DNA of 64,000 nt from DATGZX01 sp035296965 (GTDB lineage Bacteria; Planctomycetota; Planctomycetia; Gemmatales; Gemmataceae), in the NCBI GenBank assembly GCA_035296965.1, contig DATGZX010000332.1, positions 1 to 64,000 on the forward strand, read 5' to 3'. This document shows positions 50,994-57,879 of this stretch, in pieces. The notes beneath the pieces were generated by a model. It ran no database searches. It had not been told where the DNA came from and saw only the letters and a list, made by a program, of their open reading frames with translations. The translations under genes and the position numbers were made by a program. How positions within the stretch are numbered: the stretch's first letter is position 1; each line of letters opens with the position of its first letter.

Positions 50994-51557
50994 TCACAGC
51001 TTCGTTCCGCTGCACCACGCCCAGCCGAGTACGACGAACCAGCGCGTCAACAACAGGACGATGAAAACAACCACAATCCAGGTCAGCGCCCGGTCCAGCG
51101 AGACGATCAAGAAGAAGCGCTTGAAAACTACGCATGCCAGGCTCCAGGGAATCAGGGCCAGGCAGAATACCGCCAGCAGGGTGCCCACGGCATTCGCGCG
51201 GAGCGAATTAGCGATATCTCCGTGCAGGAGCAGCGCGAAACTGGTCGTCATCCCGCAAGATGGGCAGGGCACGCCGGTCATCAGTCGAAACGTGCAAGGC
51301 GGCAAGCCAAGCTGCAAATGCGTTTCCATCCGCCGGGGCGCGCCGCTCGCATCGTATGGATTCAGCCAGATGGCCGTGGCGAAGACGGCCACCAGCATCA
51401 AGGCGATTCCCACCAGCACCCTGCGCACCCACCGGTCCATCACCGGTACGGCGTCCACGGGTTCTTGAGTCGGCTCGTTAGGTGACAAATGAGCGGGCAC
51501 GATAGCGTTCACTTTCTCCAGATGCAAGGCCAAAAGAGGCACTCGAGCAACGGGCAT
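50994..51557 (-). CDS. DUF2752 membrane protein
   Basis: 187 residues. The DUF2752 signature LPPCTFRLMTGVPCPSCGMTTSFALLLHGD (the CPxCGxTTSF motif) is flanked by three membrane helices (about 47-65, 123-145, 155-178). Small membrane proteins of unknown role, possibly metal-binding through the two Cys. The first 40 residues are poorly conserved in style; starts at 51440 (ATG, MDRWVRR) or a GTG near residue 16 are possible. Confidence 0.88.
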   Translation of the reverse strand: MPVARVPLLALHLEKVNAIVPAHLSPNEPTQEPVDAVPVMDRWVRRVLVGIALMLVAVFATAIWLNPYDASGAPRRMETHLQLGLPPCTFRLMTGVPCPSCGMTTSFALLLHGDIANSLRANAVGTLLAVFCLALIPWSLACVVFKRFFLIVSLDRALTWIVVVFIVLLLTRWFVVLGWAWCSGTKL

Positions 51558-51667
51558 CAGACCGCTTGGAATGATCTGGCGATACCCTAGCTTTCCAGGT
51601 TTCTCGCCACGATCCCAAAATCCTCGAATCGAGCGCTTTGGCTAACGGCGCGGCCTGTAGCAAAGTG

Positions 51668-52363
51668 TCAAGCGGCCACGGCAGCGACGGGCGGCCGCGG
51701 CTCGTCGCCCGCGACCCACTGCTCGGCCATTTCCGTGGCCCAGTGCAACGAGTCCTCGAGCAGCCGGCGGTAGTGCTCCAGTTCATCCAGGTCAGCGTCG
51801 GCGGGCACCCAAATCGGAGGCGCCACCACATGCGCTCCCACGCTCCAGGGTCGAGGGATGGCGAACCGGTCCCAACTTCCCATTCTCCAGGGGCGGCGAT
51901 AGGCGATCCCCACAGGGGCGATAGGCAGCCCCGTGCGAGCAGCCAGGTAAGCCACCCCCGGCTGCACGTGGCGCCGAGGGCCCTGAGGGCCGTCCGGCGT
52001 GACCGCTAGGTGGGCGTCTTTTCCAAGGCGAAGCATCTGACGCACCGCCTCGACGCCGCCGCGAGTAGTCGATCCCCGAGCCAGACCGAAACCCAGCCGC
52101 CGGCACACCTCAGCAATGAGCTGCCCATCGGCATGCCGGCTGATGAGGACAAACACATCGGGCCTGCCGAAGTGGTAGGCGGGCAATAGTAGGTTTTCAT
52201 GCCAGAAGACATAAATGTAATGTTGCTTCAGGCCGGGCTGGTTGGGCCGAACATCTGGACCCATGGTGTAATAGCGCGAGCGCACCGTCCAGATCCAGAG
52301 ACGGATTATCCAGGCCCCGACGAAAGCGATTGCTGTGATCAACCACGGCTGGCGTAGTTTCAT
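51668..52363 (-). CDS. DUF374 lysophospholipid acyltransferase-like protein
   Basis: 231 residues. N-terminal membrane helix (LITAIAFVGAWIIRLWIWTV), FWHENLLLPAYHFGRPDVFVLISRHADGQLIAEVCRRLGFGLARGSTTRGGVEAV, and LAVTPDGPQGPRRHVQPGVAYLAARTGLPI, the DUF374 motifs. The family resembles acyltransferases that place acyl groups on lipid A-like or glycerophospholipids. Start ATG 52363 (MKLRQPWL) has an AAGGAC site. The frame continues upstream to 52468 only by reading through a palindromic element. Confidence 0.9.
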   Translation of the reverse strand: MKLRQPWLITAIAFVGAWIIRLWIWTVRSRYYTMGPDVRPNQPGLKQHYIYVFWHENLLLPAYHFGRPDVFVLISRHADGQLIAEVCRRLGFGLARGSTTRGGVEAVRQMLRLGKDAHLAVTPDGPQGPRRHVQPGVAYLAARTGLPIAPVGIAYRRPWRMGSWDRFAIPRPWSVGAHVVAPPIWVPADADLDELEHYRRLLEDSLHWATEMAEQWVAGDEPRPPVAAVAA

Positions 52364-52418
52364 AACGGCGTCCTTGCCTCGAGTATTACGACGACACGAC
52401 GGACATAAACCTGTTGGG

Positions 52419-52566
52419 ACCTCGCAAAATAGAAGAAACAAAAGCGGCGGTAAAGCGCCGCAGTCCAAAGAAGTCCCTTTTGGAGTGCGGCGCTTTACCG
52501 CCGCTTTTGTTTTCCCTTCCTCAACAGTTCACTCCGTCAACCCTTCAAATTCTGCGAAACTCGAAC
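52419..52566. repeat. Palindromic element, AAAAGCGGCGG family, copy 2
   Basis: Core arms about 52439-52470 and 52479-52509 (CAAAAGCGGCGGTAAAGCGC against GCGCTTTACCGCCGCTTTTG) followed by the same tail as copy 1 (TTTCCCTTCCTCAAC..TTCACTCC). It is upstream of the acyltransferase and downstream of dapF. On the minus strand it encodes the false extension DCGALPPLLFLLF of the acyltransferase. Confidence 0.9.
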
Positions 52567-52574
52567 TTATGCGC

Positions 52575-52640
52575 TGGGCAGTTAATTCTCCCCTCGCCCC
52601 CGCTTCAGGAGAGAGGGAGAACATTTGCTGCCGCTTGCCT
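52575..52640. repeat. Short derivative of the 151-bp element
   Basis: GGGCAGTTAATTCTCCCCTC..CCCCGCTTCAGGAGAGAGG at the left, then AGAACATTTGCTGCCGCTTGCC at the right: the left end and right end of the 151-bp element with the middle missing. It runs up to the dapF stop codon, which begins at the next base pair. Confidence 0.8.
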
Positions 52641-53476
52641 TAATCCGGCCACTCTCCTTGAAAAACCTCCACGGCCGGGCCCGTCATGTACACGTGATTG
52701 TCCTTCTCGGACCAGTACAAGCGGAGGTCGCCGCCGGGCAGGTGGGCGACGATGCGCCGCTGGGTCTTCTCGGTAAGGACGCCGGCAACGGCCACGGCAC
52801 AGGCGCCGGTCCCGCAGGCCAGCGTTTCACCCGAACCTCGTTCCCAAACGCGCGTGGTCACGTCCTCAGGGCTGTTGATGCGCGCAAACTCGACATTGGT
52901 CCGACGCGGGAACACAGGGTGGTTCTCGATCCGTGGCCCAATGCCGAGAACCAGCTCATCGGTCGGTGCATCGACGAAGATGACGCAATGCGGGTTGCCC
53001 ATCGACACGCAGGTCACCTGCAGCGTCTGCCCCCCGACCGAAAGCGGTGCGAGGACTGGAGGTGTGCCAGGTAGCTTCGTGGGGATCTGCTCCGCGGTTA
53101 GGATCGGCTCCCCCATGTCCACGCGAACATGGCGCACCGCGCCGCTCTGGATCTCCAGCTCGAGCGCATGTATGCCGCGCGGCGTTTCAATGGTAAGCGT
53201 CGATTTGCGAACCAGCCCATGGTCGTACAAATACTTGGCAACGCAGCGAATGCCGTTGCCGCACATTTCGGACTCGCTGCCGTCGGCGTTGAACATGCGC
53301 ATGCGGCCGTCGGCCTTGTCGGAAGGACAGATCAGAATGAGTCCGTCGGAACCGACGCCGAAGTGGCGGTCGCTGATCGTGCGGCTCAGCCCGACGGGAT
53401 CGTGGGGAACCGGATTGCGAAAGCAATCGACGTAAACGTAGTCGTTGCCAACGCCCTGCATCTTCGTGAAACGCAT
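52640..53476 (-). CDS. dapF: Diaminopimelate epimerase
   Basis: 278 residues. The two-Cys active site is C72 (SEMCGNGIRC) and C221 (ETLACGTGACA), with MQGVGNDYVYVDCF at the N-terminus and FGVGSDGLI. It converts LL- to meso-diaminopimelate for peptidoglycan and lysine synthesis. Start ATG 53476 (MRFTKMQGVGNDY) matches the family; the frame is open to 53629 upstream with no supporting signal. The presence of dapF fits a planctomycete with peptidoglycan. Confidence 0.96.
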   Translation of the reverse strand: MRFTKMQGVGNDYVYVDCFRNPVPHDPVGLSRTISDRHFGVGSDGLILICPSDKADGRMRMFNADGSESEMCGNGIRCVAKYLYDHGLVRKSTLTIETPRGIHALELEIQSGAVRHVRVDMGEPILTAEQIPTKLPGTPPVLAPLSVGGQTLQVTCVSMGNPHCVIFVDAPTDELVLGIGPRIENHPVFPRRTNVEFARINSPEDVTTRVWERGSGETLACGTGACAVAVAGVLTEKTQRRIVAHLPGGDLRLYWSEKDNHVYMTGPAVEVFQGEWPD

Positions 53477-53574
53477 CGCTGTGACCACCGTGAGATTCAG
53501 GAAGACCGACAAGTCACAATTATAAGCTTGGGCTGGGTGTGGGGCCAATCTCACCCTGAGCTTGGGCGGGCCAA

Positions 53575-54069
53575 TCACCCAGTCGGATGCTCCAAAAGCA
53601 GCCGTTCGACGATCACCACATCTCGCCATGCGCCTTCTAGCTGACCGTGCTTCTCATAGACGCCTACCTCCCGAAACCCAAGGGATCGGAGAAGGGCACG
53701 ACTGGCGGTGTTCTCCGGAAATACTCGCGAAACGAGCTTCCAGAACCCGGCCTTGGCTGCCACGGTCATAAGCGATTCGAGGGCCAGCCGCCCAGCGCCG
53801 CGCCCGCGTGCACCTCGAGCAACGTACACGGAAACTTCCGCGATCCCTTTGTAACACTCGCGCGGCCGGTAGGTAAAGGTGGCCGCGATGGCGATGACCT
53901 CTCGTTCCTTCTCGATGACGATGAGAGGGTGGAAGTTGTCGAACCAAGCTGCGACATCGGCCGCCGAGCGGAGCTGGGTCTCGAATGTAGCTACCCGATC
54001 CTCAATTCCTTGATTGTAAATGTGAGCAATCTCGGCTGCATCGGTAGAAAGTGAGGGTCGAGCTTGCAT
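53575..54069 (-). CDS. GNAT N-acetyltransferase (phosphinothricin acetyltransferase-like)
   Basis: 164 residues. STDAAEIAHIYNQGIEDRVATFET is the typical N-terminus of the Pat/YncA-like GNAT subgroup; the acetyl-CoA loop is VYVARGARGRGAGRLALESL; and SRVFPENTASRALLRSLGFREVGVYEKHGQLEGAWRDVVIVERLL is the conserved C-terminal half. Likely acetylates a small amino compound; the substrate is unknown. ATG 54069 has an AGGAAC site; 54120 is an upstream alternative. Confidence 0.92.
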   Translation of the reverse strand: MQARPSLSTDAAEIAHIYNQGIEDRVATFETQLRSAADVAAWFDNFHPLIVIEKEREVIAIAATFTYRPRECYKGIAEVSVYVARGARGRGAGRLALESLMTVAAKAGFWKLVSRVFPENTASRALLRSLGFREVGVYEKHGQLEGAWRDVVIVERLLLEHPTG

Positions 54070-54120
54070 GACTGTTCCTAGACGGGAATCCATCCCAGGC
54101 CTCCGGAATCGCAACGGCAC

Positions 54121-55617
54121 TCAGTGTCCGTTTTCTTTCCCTGTCAGAAAGCTCACAACCCTTTGCCACCGGGTTTGTCGCTCATGTTGGATTTCAACGA
54201 TGCGGCGCGACAACCAGGCGTGCACATCCGCTTGCGATTGTCCCAAAGGCATTTCAGGTGACTTGGATTCGGCGCCGTTCGTGGCCACCGGCGCTGGGGA
54301 AGGGGGGTGAAAGCCGGCTGCCGGCTGGCGCACTTGATCGGCCACTGGCTGCGGGCGCATTGCCGAGGCGGGCTGGGCCATCGGTTTCGGTGCGGGGCCT
54401 GTGGTTACTTGGGCAGGCCTGGCGGGTGGATGAAAGCCAGGTGTCTGCGCTTGCTTGGCCGTTGACATCCTGGCCAGTTCCGTCTGTAAGCTCTGCACTT
54501 CGGTAGTCAATTCTTGCAGGCGATCCATCTCCTCCCGGATGACTCCAATCTGATCGCGGTGTACGGTCGTAAAAATTTGAAACATCATCATCATCGACTG
54601 CTGAAACTGATCGAACATCTGCTGTTGCATCAGGCCGAATTGTTGAACGATCGGCACAATCATGTTTTGCGGCACGTCTCCGTCCGCTCCCCCTTGCGCC
54701 GAGGGAACCATCACCAGATCATGACCAGCGGCGAGAGACGACTCGCGTGGGAATGCTTTGGGGAACGAAGATGTTCGAAGCAGGGCAGGGGAGGGGAGAG
54801 GCTCTTCGCCAGGATCTAAATCCGCCGAGAGGTCTTCGGCCTGGAAGAGCCCAGCGCTATCGGCAGTCTGCTCGGCTGGCAACAGATGCGGCTGCTGGTC
54901 GCTACTGGCTGGGAGGGCAGGGAGAGCGCTTTCATAATGGATGCGCATCAAGAACCGACCAACCTGCAGCCGGTCGCCGTCTTCGAGCCTGGCGCAGCGC
55001 ACGCGCGTGTCCTGCACCAGAACGCCGCCCGGCCCGAGCAGATCCACAACCCAGACTCCCAGAGGGGTGCGCACGATACCGCAGTGATAGTTGGCAACGC
55101 TTTGGCCGACCAGACGCACGCGACACTCCGAAGCTTTCCCGACCAGCGCCAAGAGCGGCACCATGCGCCAAATCTGGGGTCTGTCGGCACGATTGATGAA
55201 TTCCAGCATTACTTCTGGTAAGCCATTTTGTGCCTGGGGTTGTGCGGGGCTCTGGCCGGCTGCTTCTCCCGGGACTGACTCGCCCGGTCGGAGCCCGCTC
55301 AGGTAACGGACCCAATTGGACCCAATCCGGATGGCCTGGCCGTTGTCCAACCAGCCGGTACGTTTGGCCCCTCGCTCCCAGTGCGTTCCGGTTCGGCTGT
55401 CGAGATCGACACAGAAGATGCGACCCGCGATTTGTTGCAGATAGGCGTGGTGCCGGCTGGCCTGCCCTTCGCTCAGCACGACGTCCGCGCGTGCATCGCG
55501 GCCGACCAGGGCATAGGGCTGGTTGAGGACGCACTGCACCGGCTCCGGCCGGTTCTGGTACTCGACGCTAAGACGGAGAGGGCCGTTGGCACCGCACGCT
55601 TTCAAGAACAGGTCCAT
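54121..55617 (-). CDS. Protein with two FHA domains and a coiled coil
   Basis: 498 residues. First FHA domain about 30-100 (YALVGRDARADVVLSEGQASRHHAYLQ, RTGTHW), second about 140-235 (VGKASECRVRLVGQSVANYHCGIV, GGVLVQDTRVR). The second has lost the Ser-x-x-His form (VANYHC). Then a Pro-rich spacer, a Gln/Met-rich coiled coil (MMMMFQIFTTVHRDQIGVIREEMDRLQELTTEVQSLQTEL) and a C-terminal Pro/Ala-rich linker with a short helical end. FHA domains bind phosphothreonine; a Ser/Thr kinase partner is expected, but none is in the window. The start at 55617 (MDLFLKACG) is chosen over 55665. Confidence 0.9.
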   Translation of the reverse strand: MDLFLKACGANGPLRLSVEYQNRPEPVQCVLNQPYALVGRDARADVVLSEGQASRHHAYLQQIAGRIFCVDLDSRTGTHWERGAKRTGWLDNGQAIRIGSNWVRYLSGLRPGESVPGEAAGQSPAQPQAQNGLPEVMLEFINRADRPQIWRMVPLLALVGKASECRVRLVGQSVANYHCGIVRTPLGVWVVDLLGPGGVLVQDTRVRCARLEDGDRLQVGRFLMRIHYESALPALPASSDQQPHLLPAEQTADSAGLFQAEDLSADLDPGEEPLPSPALLRTSSFPKAFPRESSLAAGHDLVMVPSAQGGADGDVPQNMIVPIVQQFGLMQQQMFDQFQQSMMMMFQIFTTVHRDQIGVIREEMDRLQELTTEVQSLQTELARMSTAKQAQTPGFHPPARPAQVTTGPAPKPMAQPASAMRPQPVADQVRQPAAGFHPPSPAPVATNGAESKSPEMPLGQSQADVHAWLSRRIVEIQHERQTRWQRVVSFLTGKENGH

Positions 55618-56217
55618 GGACTGATTGATCACGTTTTCGCAGCCCTTAGATGTCCCGTCATGCAAAAACTGTCTATTTGGTACGGCCTGAAGCGGTCACC
55701 ACAAGCATATAGCAATTAGACAGTTAGCGTCGCCAAGATACAAGGCCGCCGGGAGGACAATGCCGTAAGGACAATCCGCAGGGGAGAATGCGGCGACACG
55801 AGAACGATCGCCCCTGAGGAAAAAATGCGGGTGTGTCTCGTGCGGGCAAGTAAGGCCAGCCTGTGAGGCCGTTGCATCTCGCGCACGCGGGGTAAGGTAC
55901 GCCGAGAGTACGCCGAAAGTACGCCGAATTTGCCCCTTTCGGCAGCCAAATGCGCCGTGGGAACGTCCGTCGTCTCCGTGGCGCTGGACAGAACCATGCT
56001 GGGCCTCCTCGGGTGAGCGGACGATGGCCGCGGGCTTTTCCAGGGAAAGACGCAGCGGCCACGCGACAGTTCCTCGGCTTGGTGCCGCCGCGGATTACCA
56101 GGCGCTCGCGAAGGCCGTCACTCCCGGAGTCGCAGCCCCTTAATTGTAGATCCAGCAAGGCGGATATGGAATGGCAGCCTGGTAGATTTGGGCGCCCAAT
56201 TTCGATTCATCGATAGG

Positions 56218-56400
56218 AATAAACACCCGCGCTGGGAATTGCCTTCGAAAAGCAAAGGCAACATCGAAAATCGCTCAACTCGCCATCACGCTGGGGCAAC
56301 AGCGCCAGGTGAAAGTGGTTAGGCAGCACGCAGTAAGGGAGCAGGCGCACCGGGGCACGAGACCGAGGTGCGAGGGGAACGTCAGCTTGCCGGTATCGCG
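56218..56400 (-). pseudogene. Remnant of a REP-associated tyrosine transposase (RAYT)
   Basis: In a minus-strand frame that is not opened by a start codon, the DNA reads ..RAPVRLLPYCVLPNHFHLALLPQRDGELSDFR.. followed by CCLCFSKAIPSAG and a stop. LPNHFHLALLPQRDG is the HUH signature of RAYTs (usual form 'YCVMPNHFHLVLWPRGDG'). The N-terminal part and the Tyr-bearing C-terminal part are absent, so it is a fragment with a frame that runs into unrelated sequence. It lies just upstream of the PIN toxin-antitoxin pair. Confidence 0.7.
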
Positions 56401-56410
56401 AGGGTTCGGT

Positions 56411-56440
56411 TTGACGCTAGCTTCCCTGGGGTGGTATCCT
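56411..56440 (+). promoter_or_regulatory. Putative promoter of the PIN toxin-antitoxin pair
   Basis: TTGACG at 56411-56416, 18-bp spacer, TATCCT at 56435-56440, 40 bp before the antitoxin ATG. Confidence 0.45.
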
Positions 56441-56479
56441 GAATGCGTGGAACCACGCACTCCAGGCCTCACGGGGATC

Positions 56480-56776
56480 ATGAGTACCGTTTCCGTTCAA
56501 CTTACCCCCGATACCGAGCAGAAGCTCCGTCACCAAGCGAACCAAGTGGGGCAGACACTCGAATCGTACCTTCAGCGGCTTGCGGAAAGAGCAGTCGTGA
56601 GTGGGACGACCACCGCCACCGGTAGGGAGTCCGAGGAGCAACCGAGGTACATTTCCGACCCGAGGCCCACGCAAGCCGAGTTTGAACGGCTCCTCGGCGA
56701 CCTCGCCGCCGGGCCGCCGTTGCCGGTCCTTCCGGCTGACTTCTCCCGAGCCGACATCTACGACGACCACGACTAA
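56480..56776 (+). CDS. Antitoxin-like protein of a PIN-domain toxin pair
   Basis: 98 residues. The N-terminus MSTVSVQLTPDTEQKLRHQANQVGQTLESYLQRLAER reads as a ribbon-helix-helix or related DNA-binding start. The C-terminus is acidic and ends in DIYDDHD, as antitoxins often do to neutralise a basic toxin. Start ATG 56480; the frame is open upstream across the promoter. The stop codon overlaps the toxin ATG by one base (TAATG), giving translational coupling. The family cannot be named further. Confidence 0.7.
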   Translation: MSTVSVQLTPDTEQKLRHQANQVGQTLESYLQRLAERAVVSGTTTATGRESEEQPRYISDPRPTQAEFERLLGDLAAGPPLPVLPADFSRADIYDDHD

Positions 56777-57258
56777 TGGACGTGCTCGCCGACTCCGGCA
56801 TTCTCCTTCGCTTACTGGAACCCATCGACCCGCTTCACGCCACCATCGACCAAGCGGTAAGGGCTCTGCATGATCGGGGGGACCGAATCGTTATCGCCCC
56901 GCAGAACGCAGCCGAGTTCTGGAACGTCTGCACTCGCCCGGCTACGGCGAAGGGTGGATACGGGCTGAGCATTGCGGAAACGAACCGACGACTGACAATC
57001 ATCGAGGCCGTGTTCGCCGTCCTGTCCGAGCCGTCAAGTGCTTACCGATTGTGGCGGTCGTTGGTGATGACGCAGGCCGTGCAAGGGAAGCAGGTACACG
57101 ATGCTCGGCTTGTTGCTCTAATGCAGGCCCACGGGATAACGCACATCCTGACGCTAAACGGGTCCGACTTCAGCCGCTATCCCGGAATCACTCCGATTGA
57201 CCCCGCGAGCCTTGCTCACCCTCCGCCACCGCTCCCGGCTATACCGCAAGGGGGTTGA
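56776..57258 (+). CDS. PIN-domain ribonuclease toxin (VapC-like)
   Basis: 160 residues. PIN acidic quartet D6 (VLADSGILLRLL), E47 (NAAEFWNV), D109 (VHDARLVALMQAHG) and D131 (LNGSDFSRYPGI). VapC-like toxins are Mg2+-dependent RNases that cut tRNA or rRNA. A Pro-rich tail (PPPPLPAIPQ) of about 15 residues is unusual. It overlaps the antitoxin by one base. A remnant of a RAYT lies upstream, so the pair may have arrived with mobile DNA (inference). Confidence 0.88.
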   Translation: MDVLADSGILLRLLEPIDPLHATIDQAVRALHDRGDRIVIAPQNAAEFWNVCTRPATAKGGYGLSIAETNRRLTIIEAVFAVLSEPSSAYRLWRSLVMTQAVQGKQVHDARLVALMQAHGITHILTLNGSDFSRYPGITPIDPASLAHPPPPLPAIPQGG

Positions 57259-57879
57259 TGTCACTACTCGGCACTAGGTACGTCCAGCAACACCAGAAGC
57301 GCCGTTTGTCCGCCAGCGCCGACGGCCAGCGTCTTGCTAAACGAGCACAATGCGGCTGGCCTGTTCTTCTGTCATCTTCTCGCCTTCGTTCACGGCGGAG
57401 GTTGTCAGCCATGTCCCCGCCAGTTTTTCAGAATCCTTCGCAACATCGTCTCTTGCATGAGCGATCCCGCAAATGAGGGCCATCGCCAAACCGATCAGCA
57501 GGTGCGTCTTCGTGTCAAAACTCTCTCGGAAAAAGACAATGGTGTCGAGAACGAAAGAGAGCTAATTCCACTTCTTGATCTAGTCTGTTTGTACCGATGT
57601 GGGCAGGTTTTGCAAGAACGGGATAATTGGTGTCGGTGCATTTTCTCTGCCTGCGGGAGGGTCAGCGTGCTTCGAGGCGGGGGAAATGTTTTAGGCCGGC
57701 GTTGTCAGGCTCATGGTTGGAAAGTGGTCCAGGCTATGAGTTAATAGTAAAATCTACCGGTACGACGACCTGGGCATCGGATATGAAGTCCAAAACGAGA
57801 AAATCACGGCGATCGCACTCTATCCTCCGAAGAGATAGAACGTGAGTACCGCGCACGGTGCATCACTCCTTGCAGCATT
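57259..57879. other. Unexplained intergenic stretch
   Basis: 621 bp between the PIN toxin and the FHA/ABC transporter. Short open frames (for example 57334-57744) have erratic composition and no domain features. No hairpin recognised. It may contain decayed sequence. Confidence 0.4.

Larger units (their letters stand above)
55618..56479. other. Intergenic stretch with decayed transposase
   Basis: 862 bp. It holds a tandem array of a 10-bp unit near 55896-55927 (AGTACGCCGA x3), a decayed RAYT at 56218-56400, and the vapBC-type promoter at 56411-56440. No intact gene seen between 55666 and 56217. Confidence 0.5.

Noticed and set aside
55716..55997. 93-codon minus-strand frame in the gap before the TA pair
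   Set aside because: No ribosome site and no domain; it spans the 10-bp tandem repeats and looks like chance coding.
57334..57744. 136-codon plus-strand frame after the PIN toxin
   Set aside because: Erratic Cys/Arg-rich composition, no ribosome site and no family features.
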